NCBI GenBank assembly: GCA_018266055.1
Contig: JAFDYT010000002.1
Coordinates: 329,657 to 393,656, forward strand
Direction of reading: 5' to 3'
DNA from: Bacteroidota bacterium
GTDB taxonomy: Bacteria; Bacteroidota; Bacteroidia; Cytophagales; Cyclobacteriaceae
Length of the DNA: 64,000 nt
Shown: positions 55,109 to 64,000 of the stretch, in pieces
How positions within the stretch are numbered: position 1 is the stretch's first letter
How the letters are laid out: each line of letters starts with the position of its first letter
The notes under the pieces: generated by a model
The model's input: the letters and a program-made list of their open reading frames with translations, nothing else
Databases searched by the model: none
Told to the model about the DNA's origin: nothing
Made by a program: the position numbers and the translations under genes

Positions 55109-56263
55109 TTACTTTATCAATTCAAGAGCCATGACTCTTGTTTCTTTATCCGTCTGAAGATAATCGTCCAGCGAAGGATCTTTAATAAAACTCATTCGCG
55201 TTAAGCAATGTTCCACCACGTCCGACATTTCCAAAAAACCCACGCGATCGTTCAGAAACTGCGCTACAGCCACCTCGTTGGCAGCATTTAGTACGCATGG
55301 CATGTTGCCAGCCTGCTTTATCGCTTCGAACGAAAGCGCAAGATTACGAAAAGTTTCGGTATCGGGCTGCTCGAAAGTAAGAGCTGGATATTTTGAAAAA
55401 TCAAATCGCGGGAAATCAGAAGGCAATCGTTCGGGGTAGGTCATCGCAAACTGGATCGGTAAACGCATGTCGGGCAACCCGAGTTGTGCTTTGATAGAGC
55501 CGTCGCGAAACTGCACCAGCGAATGCACGATCGACTGAGGATGAACTACCACTTCTACCTGTTCGGTCTTCAAGCCAAAAAGCCATTTCGCCTCGATCAC
55601 CTCCAGGCCTTTGTTCATTAGTGTTGCCGAATCGATGGTCACCTTCGCGCCCATCGTCCAGTTGGGATGCTTCAACGCCTGCTCTTTTTTTATAGTGAGA
55701 AGATCCTGCTTCTTCTTTCCGCGAAACGGACCACCAGACGCAGTCAAAATAATTTTCTCAATGGGATTGTGAAACTCGCCGACCAGGCATTGAAAAATCG
55801 CCGAGTGCTCCGAATCTACCGGAAAAATATTCACGCCCTTTTCTCTCGCCAGTTTTGTGATCAAGGCTCCCGCAACGACGAGCGTTTCTTTGTTGGCCAA
55901 CGCAATATTTTTTCCCGACTCAATTGCTTTGATGGTAGGCTTCAGTCCGGAGAAACCGACGAGCGCGGTGAGCACCAGATCAATGGAATCCATTTCCACT
56001 ACGGAAGAAACGGCTGCATCGCCGGCGTACACTTTGATGTCAAGGGGAATCAGCGCCGATTTTACTTTTTCATAATGGTCGTCGTTGGCGATGACGACTG
56101 CGTTGGGTTTAAATTTCTTTGCTTGCGCGATGAGCAAGTCGGCATTGTTTTGTGCCGTGAGTACTTCGACTTCAAAATAGTCGGCGTGCGCTTCAATCAC
56201 TTCAAGCGCTTGAGTTCCGATTGAGCCGGTAGAACCGAGGATAGCAATGCGTTTTTTTGTCAC
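55109..56263 (-). CDS. dxr: 1-deoxy-D-xylulose 5-phosphate reductoisomerase
   Basis: 384 residues, NADPH-dependent second step of the MEP isoprenoid pathway. Nucleotide site LGSTGSIGTQALEVIEAH; metal-binding Asp/Glu in FPVDSEHSAIFQCL; flexible loop and substrate blocks LTASGGPFRGKKK and HPNWTMGAKVTIDSATLMNKG. The ATG overlaps the stop of the HepT-like gene by 4 nt, so this essential enzyme is translationally linked to a toxin-antitoxin module. Confidence 0.98.
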   Translation of the reverse strand: MTKKRIAILGSTGSIGTQALEVIEAHADYFEVEVLTAQNNADLLIAQAKKFKPNAVVIANDDHYEKVKSALIPLDIKVYAGDAAVSSVVEMDSIDLVLTALVGFSGLKPTIKAIESGKNIALANKETLVVAGALITKLAREKGVNIFPVDSEHSAIFQCLVGEFHNPIEKIILTASGGPFRGKKKQDLLTIKKEQALKHPNWTMGAKVTIDSATLMNKGLEVIEAKWLFGLKTEQVEVVVHPQSIVHSLVQFRDGSIKAQLGLPDMRLPIQFAMTYPERLPSDFPRFDFSKYPALTFEQPDTETFRNLALSFEAIKQAGNMPCVLNAANEVAVAQFLNDRVGFLEMSDVVEHCLTRMSFIKDPSLDDYLQTDKETRVMALELIK

Positions 56264-56598
56264 CGGTATGAATTGAGAATTTGGAGCATTTGGATTTTCA
56301 GCTTTGGAATATCATACTGAATGACATTCCATATCGTTTCCGGATCAGTTCGAAAATACTCGTGAATGAGAATATTTCGCATGGCAATGATATCGCGCCA
56401 CGGAATCTCTGAAAACTTAGTCTTAAGATCGGCACTAATTTTTGCGCAGGCCTCTCCTATGATTTCAACATTTCGGGTTACCGCATCCTGAACCATAAAA
56501 TTGGAAAGAAATTTTTCCTTCGTTGAGTCAGCTGTGTATTGTTCGATATTCTCAATACAACCTAAAATATGACTGACTAAAACTTGGTCGCGATTCAT
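56260..56598 (-). CDS. hepT: HepT-like ribonuclease toxin (DUF86)
   Basis: 112 residues. The RX4HXY active motif is present in IAMRNILIHEYFRTD, and the N-terminal helix and IIGEACAKIS block fit HEPN/DUF86 proteins. Such proteins cut RNA and are silenced by AMP addition from their MNT partner. It overlaps both neighbours by 4 nt. Confidence 0.92.
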   Translation of the reverse strand: MNRDQVLVSHILGCIENIEQYTADSTKEKFLSNFMVQDAVTRNVEIIGEACAKISADLKTKFSEIPWRDIIAMRNILIHEYFRTDPETIWNVIQYDIPKLKIQMLQILNSYR

Positions 56599-56885
56599 TC
56601 GAAAATATAAATCAAATCCTTTTCAATGAGTGGCCTAAGGTGATGAGAGACTGATTTTTCAGTAACAATATCGACAGGCATACCAAGCGCGCTTTCTAAA
56701 TTTTGACTTACGCGCGCAATATCCAAAAGACTTGTTGGGTAAGCGTAGTTCAAATGTACCAGAACATCAAGATCACTGCCTCCATGATTGTCTCCACGTG
56801 CATACGATCCAAAAATCGCAACCTTGCGTGGATGGAGCAATTTGATATGCTCAAGCACTATTTCTTTTTGATGCGGACTAATCAT
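56595..56885 (-). CDS. mntA: MntA-like minimal nucleotidyltransferase antitoxin
   Basis: 96 residues with the polymerase-beta-type motif VAIFGSYARGDNHGGSDLDV and a likely third Asp in VDIVTEKS. In type VII toxin-antitoxin pairs it adds AMP to HepT and blocks it. It is the first gene of the unit with hepT and dxr. Confidence 0.92.
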   Translation of the reverse strand: MISPHQKEIVLEHIKLLHPRKVAIFGSYARGDNHGGSDLDVLVHLNYAYPTSLLDIARVSQNLESALGMPVDIVTEKSVSHHLRPLIEKDLIYIFE

Positions 56886-56955
56886 TATGCAAATTTACTC
56901 CATTCACTTATTTGATCATATTTTCAATTAGTCAAGCCAGACGGCATGAATCTAG

Positions 56956-58449
56956 TCATTTAAAAACCGTCAGTCCTTCCGCAATCTTCCTGTCGTTACT
57001 CAGGCGCGGCACCTTGTTTTGTCCGCCCAACTTTCCTTGCGATTTCATATAGTCGATAAAGGCGTTTTTTTTCAACGAAGAAATTTTCAAGGTGCGCAGA
57101 ATGTTTCCGGTAATAAGGTCGTCGTAATAAACATTCAACTGGCGTAATTGGTTATCGAGTTCCAGGGCAAAAGCCTCCAGATTTTCAGGGGCGCGACCAA
57201 ATTCAATCAACCATTCGTGATGTGGCATTCCTTCGGCTGGCGCCACGTTAGGTGCTACGGTAAATTCTACCAGTTCAACTTCTGGAAATTTCTGACAGGC
57301 AAACTTCATGGCTTTCTCTACCTCTTCGCCAATCACATGCTCGCCAAACGCGGAAATGAAATGCTTGATCCGTCCGCTTACTACAATGCGATACGGATTT
57401 TTGGAAACAAACTTCACGGTATCGCCAATGGAGTAGCCCCAAAGGCCGGCGTTGCTGTTGATGACGACGGCATAATTTTTTCCCAGCTCTACTTCTCCAA
57501 TAGTAAGACGTGAAGGATTTTCGTTGAAATATTCTTCAGCAGGAATGAATTCGAAAAAGATGCCCGTGTTCAAAAGCAAAAGCAAACCTTCTGCATGCTG
57601 CGAATCCTGGTATGCGATAAACCCTTCTGACGCGGGATAGGTCTCGATTGAATCAATCTTCTTTCCAATAGTTTCAAACAGCTTGGCGCGATACGGTTCA
57701 AAGTTCACACCGCCGTACACAAACATCGAAAAGTCGGGGAACACATCTTTTATTTTCTTGCCGGTGCGCGTTACGATCCGGTCAAAATACATTTGCGCCC
57801 ACGGAGGAATTCCCGAGATCAACGTCATGCGTTCGTGCAGCGTTTCGTCGATGATCTTTTCAAGTTTCTCTTCCCAATCTTCAATGCAGTTGGTAGCGTA
57901 GCTTGGCTTTTGGTTGCTGCGCAGGTAGCCGGGTACGTGGTGATTTACAATTCCCGAAAGGCGACCGGTATTGATGCCCGCTTTTTGCGAAAGCTCAGGA
58001 CTTCCGGAAAGAAAAATCAGTCCGCCATCCAGAAATTTAGCCTTGCCGGTTTCATGCACGTAACTCAGCAAGGCATTACGCGCACTGTTGATATGGTTGG
58101 GAATAGAATCTTTTGTGATCGGAATATATTTGGTGCCCGAGGTGGTGCCCGAAGTCTTGGCAAAATAGGCAGGTTTGCCTGGCCATAATATGTTTTCCTC
58201 CCCGTGAATCACCCGCTCTACATAAGGTTTTAGGGCCTCATAATCGCGGATGGGCACTTGCTTCTTAAAATCCTGGTGCGTGCGGATGGTGTCAAAACCG
58301 TGGTCTTTGCCAAAGACTGTGTTTTGACCTCCATTGACGATGGATCGAAACACATTTTCCTGGCTTACCACCGGGTTCATCGACCAGGTTTTGGTTTCTT
58401 TGGCGATGTACGCCGCAAAAGGTTTGGCTAAAACAGAACGGATGCCCAT
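56956..58449 (-). CDS. GH3 family acyl-adenylating enzyme
   Basis: 497 residues, GH3 (JAR1-like) fold of the ANL superfamily. ATP loop FAKTSGTTSGTKYIPIT; VYGGVNFEPYRAKLFE and ETYPASEGFIAYQ are the substrate-site blocks; NAGLWGYSIGDTVKF and GRIKHFISAFGEHVIGEEV match the C-terminal hinge. Plant GH3 enzymes conjugate amino acids to hormone acids; bacterial ones have no settled role. Stands alone on the minus strand next to the divergent atpD. Confidence 0.9.
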   Translation of the reverse strand: MGIRSVLAKPFAAYIAKETKTWSMNPVVSQENVFRSIVNGGQNTVFGKDHGFDTIRTHQDFKKQVPIRDYEALKPYVERVIHGEENILWPGKPAYFAKTSGTTSGTKYIPITKDSIPNHINSARNALLSYVHETGKAKFLDGGLIFLSGSPELSQKAGINTGRLSGIVNHHVPGYLRSNQKPSYATNCIEDWEEKLEKIIDETLHERMTLISGIPPWAQMYFDRIVTRTGKKIKDVFPDFSMFVYGGVNFEPYRAKLFETIGKKIDSIETYPASEGFIAYQDSQHAEGLLLLLNTGIFFEFIPAEEYFNENPSRLTIGEVELGKNYAVVINSNAGLWGYSIGDTVKFVSKNPYRIVVSGRIKHFISAFGEHVIGEEVEKAMKFACQKFPEVELVEFTVAPNVAPAEGMPHHEWLIEFGRAPENLEAFALELDNQLRQLNVYYDDLITGNILRTLKISSLKKNAFIDYMKSQGKLGGQNKVPRLSNDRKIAEGLTVFK

Positions 58450-58540
58450 GCTGCAAAAATAGAAAAACAGGCGAAAGCGGCACTCACCAAAAGGAGGCGA
58501 TCACAAATTGTGATTAAAACCAAAAATACTGCATCCGTCA

Positions 58541-58571
58541 TTTGTTCAAACCCCCGAAAAATATACTTTTG
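58541..58571 (+). promoter_or_regulatory. Canonical Bacteroidetes promoter of atpD-atpC
   Basis: TTTG (58541-58544), exactly 19 nt, then TACTTTTG (58564-58571): a full match to TTTG-N19-TAnnTTTG. The ATG is 77 nt further. It lies in the 199-nt gap between the divergent GH3 gene and atpD; the remainder shows nothing recognised. Confidence 0.85.
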
Positions 58572-58636
58572 CGGCTGGATTTGTTCAGACATTCTGCTCA
58601 ATCCCTAATAAGCTAACTGTCAATAAATTAACATAA

Positions 58637-60157
<1,521 letters not shown>

Positions 60158-60178
60158 TTTGGAATAAAGTTGATCTGG

Positions 60179-60215
60179 AGAGTTGAAGCTTGGTTTAACG
60201 ACCCGTTTCAACTCT
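60179..60215 (+). promoter_or_regulatory. Hairpin between atpD and atpC
   Basis: AGAGTTGAA (60179-60187) pairs perfectly with TTCAACTCT (60207-60215) across a 19-nt loop; TTTAGG follows. There is no true T-run, so partial termination or mRNA processing is more likely than full termination. It may reduce atpC output relative to atpD, matching the 3:1 beta to epsilon ratio. Confidence 0.5.
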
Positions 60216-60263
60216 TTAGGTCAATCTTTTCAGCGGTTAGTTTACAATTTTCAATTAGAATTT

Positions 60264-60509
60264 ATGTACCTCGAAATCATCACACCGGAAAAAAAAGTAT
60301 TTGAAGGCGACGTGAACATTGCCACGTTTCCTGGCACTGACGGATCCTTTCAGGTGATGAATGACCACGCTCCGCTTGTTTCTCTTTTGAAGGACGGAAC
60401 CGTATCGTACAAAGCAAAAGACCTGGCACAAGAAGTGCACATTACCGGTGGTGTGGTTGAAGTGTTGAAGAACAAAGTAATTGTTCTTGCCGACGGCATC
60501 GTGTATTAA
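60264..60509 (+). CDS. atpC: ATP synthase F1 epsilon subunit
   Basis: 81 residues from the ATG at 60264 (MYLEIITPEKKVFEG). It holds the beta-sandwich domain (FPGTDGSFQVMNDHAPLVSL) but not the C-terminal helical hairpin, which is typical for short epsilon subunits of Bacteroidetes, so the usual inhibitory arm is absent. 106 nt after atpD with an intercistronic hairpin between. Confidence 0.96.
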   Translation: MYLEIITPEKKVFEGDVNIATFPGTDGSFQVMNDHAPLVSLLKDGTVSYKAKDLAQEVHITGGVVEVLKNKVIVLADGIVY

Positions 60510-60572
60510 CAGTCTGCCTACGGCAGCTTTCATTCTTTCTTAAATTCCAAATAGTTTCTATTTTCGTTGACT

Positions 60573-61265
60573 ATGATGGAAATTCTTTTTATTTATTTTC
60601 TTAGTTTTTGGGGACCGCCGCAGTATGTGTATCAGAAGGTATCCATGGATATGCTCACACGCTCTACGCGCAAAGGGCAGTTGACTACACTAAAGGCCAC
60701 TGTCTTCTATACCTCGGAAGGAAAAATGGCGTGCCATTACGTTGAACCAAAGGAGATTTTAGTGGTTAACAATTCAAAAGGTGAATTTTTAGTATACGAT
60801 TTTATTAATAATTCTGTAGCGCAAAAGCAGAATTACCTGATGAGTACCGAAACCAATCAGCTCTTTTATTTTTTGGAAAGCAATCGCAACGACCTTGGAC
60901 TTTCGAAAATGGGGTTTACTTTAAAAGAAACAAAGTTCGAAGGGAATTTAAAAATCACCGTGTGGTCTCCGCCATTGCAACTCGCGAAGGATATTTCGAA
61001 AGTGGAAGTAGCGCATGAAAAAAATAATCCGGTTTTCCTTGGCTATTTTGATAAAAAAGGAAAAGCAATCAACAAGGTCTATTTTTACAATTATCAGTTA
61101 GTAGGAGCAACAAATTTCCCTGCCGCCGTCACGCAGATCAATTATGTTACCGCAAAGGACTCAGTGATTTCGAAAACGGTTTATTCAAACTTCAAATTGG
61201 ATCAGGACGTCAATGACCAATATCTGAACTTTAAGATTCCTGCAAACGCTAGAGTGACGCAATGA
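60573..61265 (+). CDS. LolA-like envelope protein
   Basis: About 230 residues from the ATG at 60573 (a TTG at 60567 is in frame). The N-terminal hydrophobic segment (MMEILFIYFLSFWG) is a short signal sequence. The body resembles LolA-type lipoprotein carriers: TTLKATVFYTSEGKMACHYV, FLVYDFINNSVAQKQ, FKIPANARVTQ at the end. The LolA call rests on beta-pattern and length only. First of a four-gene operon, coupled by ATGA to the next gene. Confidence 0.7.
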   Translation: MMEILFIYFLSFWGPPQYVYQKVSMDMLTRSTRKGQLTTLKATVFYTSEGKMACHYVEPKEILVVNNSKGEFLVYDFINNSVAQKQNYLMSTETNQLFYFLESNRNDLGLSKMGFTLKETKFEGNLKITVWSPPLQLAKDISKVEVAHEKNNPVFLGYFDKKGKAINKVYFYNYQLVGATNFPAAVTQINYVTAKDSVISKTVYSNFKLDQDVNDQYLNFKIPANARVTQ

Positions 61266-61675
61266 AGGTAACAATTATATGGCTCATTCTTTTCATAGCG
61301 GCAGAACATTCTATTTCTGCTCAATCATTTCGAGGTGACTTTGATCTTCTCACAGAGTCCGAAAAAAAAACTGTGACAACCACACCTGCCAAAAAAACGT
61401 GGCGTTGGAATCCGATAACCAACGGCTATCTTTTGGGGGTAACATTTTATCAACGTGCAATCAGCGAACAAATGGCCACTAATTGCGCTTTTGAGTTAAC
61501 CTGCTCGAGATTCAGTAAACAAATGGTGCATGAGTTTGGAATTATCAAAGGATATTTCCTCACATTTGATCGACTGAGTCGATGCACACGCATCAGTCCA
61601 TTGGAAACTTACCCCATCCGATTAACAGCGACAGGAAAAATTCTTGAAACGCCCGCTGATTTTCACTTTCATTAA
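61262..61675 (+). CDS. YidD-domain protein with signal peptide
   Basis: 137 residues. Signal peptide (MKVTIIWLILFIAAEHSISA), linker, then the YidD-like part: YQRAISEQMATNCAFELTCS, the CSRFSKQMVHEFGIIKGYFL block and DRLSRCTRISPL with the conserved cysteines. Ordinary YidD is a short membrane-associated protein helping YidC insertion. A leader that would export the domain is unusual. Part of the operon with the LolA-like and TPR genes. Confidence 0.85.
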   Translation: MKVTIIWLILFIAAEHSISAQSFRGDFDLLTESEKKTVTTTPAKKTWRWNPITNGYLLGVTFYQRAISEQMATNCAFELTCSRFSKQMVHEFGIIKGYFLTFDRLSRCTRISPLETYPIRLTATGKILETPADFHFH

Positions 61676-61679
61676 GCGA

Positions 61680-62546
61680 ATGTTAATTTGGCGCCTCATT
61701 TTTTTGTTCTTGTTGGTAGGTATTGACCTGACCCTGCAAGGACAGTCGATATCTCATGAGTTGAAGTTTGCGCGTTACCTCTTGGGTAAGAGTAACTATG
61801 AAGAATCGACCTATGTTTTAAAGAATATTGATTCACTCCACGCTTCTGCGGAACAAAGAGACAGTCTGCATTATTTATTGGGCAACCTCTATTACAATCA
61901 GAAAAACCTTAGGGCGTCGATCCGCAATTTTGATTTGGTGTCGTCTTTTTCGCCACGGCTAAGATCAGAAGCTATTTTCTTTAGTTCTTTCAATCATGCT
62001 TACGAGAAACACTATTCTATTGCGCGGCGAAAATTATTAAACTACTCGCCACGTGATAGCACTGAAAGTCAGCTACGTAATCTGGAGTTGGCAGGAGTCT
62101 CATTATTACAACGGGACTTAAAGACGTATGACTCACTTGCTGTCTTTTTCAAACCAGTGAATTACGCTATCGACCTGCAGGAGAAAAAAATGCAGGAGCA
62201 TTTTGCTAGAATAAGCCATCAAAAGAAAAAGTCGCCGGTGGTGGCGGCAGCTCTTTCAACTATATTGCCAGGCGCAGGGAAATTCTACGCAGGAAACAAA
62301 GGGCAGGCCGTCTATACCTTACTCATCTCCGCAGTGCTGGGTCTTCAAACCTTGGAAGGATATCACAAAGATGGGCCCAACAGTTTTCGGTTTATTGCCT
62401 ACGGCACATTATTCACGTCATTATACATAGGCACCATTTGGGGTAGTACATTCACCGTTAAAATGAAACGAGATCAACTCAATGAAACCATTAATGATCA
62501 AATTCTATTTGACATGCACATTCCTTTGCGCACCGTTTTTCATTAG
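61680..62546 (+). CDS. TPR membrane protein, paralogue 1
   Basis: 288 residues from the ATG at 61680. Signal-like helix (LIWRLIFLFLLVGIDLTL), TPR region (LHYLLGNLYYNQKNLRASIR), then two or three membrane segments beginning LSTILPGAGKFYAGNKGQAV and continuing LISAVLGLQTLEGY. The LPGxGxFYAG motif is shared with the next gene and resembles the TM2/DUF5683 type of envelope protein. Starts 4 nt after the YidD gene. Confidence 0.8.
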   Translation: MLIWRLIFLFLLVGIDLTLQGQSISHELKFARYLLGKSNYEESTYVLKNIDSLHASAEQRDSLHYLLGNLYYNQKNLRASIRNFDLVSSFSPRLRSEAIFFSSFNHAYEKHYSIARRKLLNYSPRDSTESQLRNLELAGVSLLQRDLKTYDSLAVFFKPVNYAIDLQEKKMQEHFARISHQKKKSPVVAAALSTILPGAGKFYAGNKGQAVYTLLISAVLGLQTLEGYHKDGPNSFRFIAYGTLFTSLYIGTIWGSTFTVKMKRDQLNETINDQILFDMHIPLRTVFH

Positions 62547-63318
62547 AGCGCAAGAAACAAAGAAAGCAGATAGCCTTTTCTTTGCAGGTCAATATTTGCA
62601 AGCCAACGTAGAGTACGAACGCCTCCTTTTCAACGGATCGAAGAGTATCAATGTATTGCTGCTAAAAAAATCATATTGTCTAAAAGCGGAAGCTAAATAT
62701 GACCTTGCCTACAATACGTTGGCACGGGGAAATTTTTTCGTTGGAGATGATAGTACGCAATTCAAACTTTACTACGAATCGGCGCTAAATGCTTTTCTGG
62801 GCGAAAAATATGATCTGGCTTTAAGTAAAATTCAGGAGTCTCATTATTACATCCCGGCTATTTCTCATCCGATGATTGATTTGCTTGAAATTCTTACGTT
62901 AAACCATTTGCAAAAGCTAAAGGACGCAGAAGCGAAGTTCATCACCTTTAAAACAAAGTACCACGTTGATGACAGTACAAATTTTTATATGGCTAAAAGA
63001 TTCAAAAAACTCAAAAACCCTGACAAGGCCGAGTCGATCTCTCATCTGTTGCCGGGCGTTGGCCAGATGTACGCGGGATATGCCGGACGTGGCGTTACCT
63101 CATTGTTGTTGCAAACCGGAATGATTGCCTTCACGGCATACAGCTTTTTCAACGGCTATTATTTTTCAGGAGCCTTTACTGGCGTTGGGCTTTTTTACAT
63201 GTTTAATAATGGAGGAGCGCGTCACGCCCAATACCTGGCTGAAAAAAAGAATAAAGCTTTAATAGAAGAATTGGATACCCTTGTGAAAAAGACAGTTTCA
63301 ACAACCATAAAAAAATAA
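62482..63318 (+). CDS. TPR membrane protein, paralogue 2
   Basis: 278 residues; the start overlaps the previous gene by 65 nt (an ATG at 62494 is a close alternative, keeping the signal FYLTCTFLCAPFFIRAQ). TPR region residues 25-175, then SHLLPGVGQMYAGYAGRGVT and a pair of membrane helices. Same plan as its neighbour, so probably an ancient duplication. Function unknown. Confidence 0.8.
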   Translation: MKPLMIKFYLTCTFLCAPFFIRAQETKKADSLFFAGQYLQANVEYERLLFNGSKSINVLLLKKSYCLKAEAKYDLAYNTLARGNFFVGDDSTQFKLYYESALNAFLGEKYDLALSKIQESHYYIPAISHPMIDLLEILTLNHLQKLKDAEAKFITFKTKYHVDDSTNFYMAKRFKKLKNPDKAESISHLLPGVGQMYAGYAGRGVTSLLLQTGMIAFTAYSFFNGYYFSGAFTGVGLFYMFNNGGARHAQYLAEKKNKALIEELDTLVKKTVSTTIKK

Positions 63319-63340
63319 GAGGCGCATCGTTGCGCCTCTT
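63317..63340 (-). terminator. Terminator hairpin between the convergent paralogue 2 and TM2 genes
   Basis: AAGAGGCGCA (63317-63326), loop TCGT, TGCGCCTCTT (63331-63340), perfect ten-base stem. On the minus strand it is followed by A and seven-T stretches, so it best serves the TM2 gene; it may also stop plus-strand transcription. Confidence 0.88.
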
Positions 63341-63365
63341 GTCAAATTCTATTACGAAGTTTATA

Positions 63366-63776
63366 TCAACCCCACATAAAGAACTTGTTGCTCCCTACGT
63401 ATTTACTGATGTCTTCATTGTTGATGATCAAAACAACAAAGTCAACCAATGGAACAATTCCGAAAATACCTCCACAGGTAATCAGGTAATAAACAATCAG
63501 CATAGGCGTACCTCCAAGATAAACCCGGTGAATGGCAAGACCTCCGACAACAAAGTCAAGTATAACTGCAATCCATGCATTCTTATCCGATGATGAGGCT
63601 TGAACAGCTAATGGATTAACCATGGCCGCAGCATCGGTGATTTGAATGGTGGTAGGAGTTGCCTGATTGAGAGTGGCCTCAATCTGCGCATCGTTCACTT
63701 GGTAAATGGAAGAAGCTTTGCTGGTGTACGCACATCCCATGGTACAAACCAGAACCAACAATAAAATTTTTTTCAT
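63366..63776 (-). CDS. TM2 domain protein
   Basis: 136 residues. Signal/lipobox-like N-terminus (LLLVLVCTMGC, so perhaps a lipoprotein), a linker, then a TM2 domain: AVILDFVVGGLAIHRVYLGG, the glycine-rich turn CGGIFGIVPLVDFVVLI. Such domains form paired membrane helices. Function unknown; convergent with the preceding operon. Confidence 0.88.
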   Translation of the reverse strand: MKKILLLVLVCTMGCAYTSKASSIYQVNDAQIEATLNQATPTTIQITDAAAMVNPLAVQASSSDKNAWIAVILDFVVGGLAIHRVYLGGTPMLIVYYLITCGGIFGIVPLVDFVVLIINNEDISKYVGSNKFFMWG

Positions 63777-63884
63777 TGATTAATTTGTTTTAGAGTTTCA
63801 AGATAAAAAAACATTCTCAAAACACAAACATTTATAAAAAATGCATTCCTTTACAAAGGATACCCCTATCGAGAAGAAATAGTG

Positions 63885-64000
63885 ATGAATAAATTATACG
63901 TGCTTGTTTTTTTCTTTTGTTTTGATTTGAGTCAATCTGTTTTAGCGCAGGGATTGTCCACTCCCGATTCTCTACTACCATCAAAGGCTCTTGATGCCGT
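63885..64000 (+). CDS. Secreted protein, 5' end only
   Basis: The frame is open from the ATG at 63885 to the edge (38 codons). Residues 1-22 look like a signal peptide (LYVLVFFFCFDLSQSVLAQ) with cleavage after AQ. Nothing more can be said. Confidence 0.7.
   Translation, partial: MNKLYVLVFFFCFDLSQSVLAQGLSTPDSLLPSKALDA

Overview
The window comes from a member of the Bacteroidetes, most likely the Cytophagales. The evidence is a type IX secretion substrate with a gliding-motility C-terminal domain (13167-15953); Bacteroidetes families such as GSCFA, IPExxxVDY, DUF4199 and DUF4252; a textbook TTTG-N19-TAnnTTTG promoter in front of atpD; an atpD-atpC pair separated from the other ATP synthase genes; and a tmRNA tag of the type seen in this phylum. 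The assignment below phylum level is inference. No rRNA, tRNA, CRISPR array, transposase or integrase was seen.

Layout. 1-15.9 kb is housekeeping: a DUF255 protein (cut by the left edge), GSCFA protein, exonuclease III, an odd TonB-domain fusion, acpP-fabF-rnc, IPExxxVDY-pyk, rqcH, an MBL hydrolase, miaA, a DUF502 protein and the T9SS substrate. 15.9-24.6 kb is the most interesting part: ten minus-strand genes for NAD and ADP-ribose metabolism. 24.7-25.2 kb is tmRNA with its terminator. 25.4-31.6 kb holds a glycosyltransferase, two DUF4199 proteins, an ABC exporter and an ECF sigma/anti-sigma/DUF4252 operon. 31.8-43.6 kb has a 1406-residue secreted TPR-CHAT protein, recA, a lysine/alanine-rich histone-like protein, a TPR histidine kinase, an SPFH protein and citrate synthase. 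43.6-58.4 kb carries an acyl-CoA-binding protein, rsmE, ligA, dapA, an alpha-oxoamine synthase, typA, rseP, dxr coupled to a MntA/HepT toxin-antitoxin pair, and a GH3 enzyme. 58.5-64 kb has atpD-atpC, an envelope operon (LolA-like, secreted YidD, two TPR membrane proteins), a TM2 protein and the start of a further secreted protein.

The NAD/ADP-ribose locus. In transcription order it encodes a small ADP-ribosylation/crystallin J1-type protein, a 2-oxoglutarate/Fe(II) oxygenase, an NrtR-type Nudix regulator, NMN adenylyltransferase-Nudix, nicotinamide phosphoribosyltransferase, a PRPP-synthetase homologue, a HAD protein, an ADP-ribosylglycohydrolase, a 528-residue protein joining an NMNAT-like domain to a methyltransferase, and a NADAR protein. 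Gaps are tiny or absent. Three 21-bp inverted repeats of the form TTTGYGTA-N5-WACGCAAA lie upstream of the two transcription units, two of them overlapping a TATATTTG -7 element. This is what an NrtR regulon should look like, and it ties the poorly known genes to NAD+. The prs-Nampt-NMNAT core resembles NAD+ rebuilding routes that phages use against NAD-depleting immunity, while NADAR plus glycohydrolase suggests removal of ADP-ribose from nucleic acid or other targets. The locus abuts the 3' end of tmRNA, a common integration site, but no integrase or att repeat is visible.

Also notable: a GC-rich element present twice (25201-25288 and 31660-31754), with conserved arms and a central hairpin whose stem sequence differs but stays paired, which suggests a structured RNA or mobile repeat family; and several genes whose TAnnTTTG -7 element lies about 4 nt from the start codon, suggesting leaderless mRNAs.
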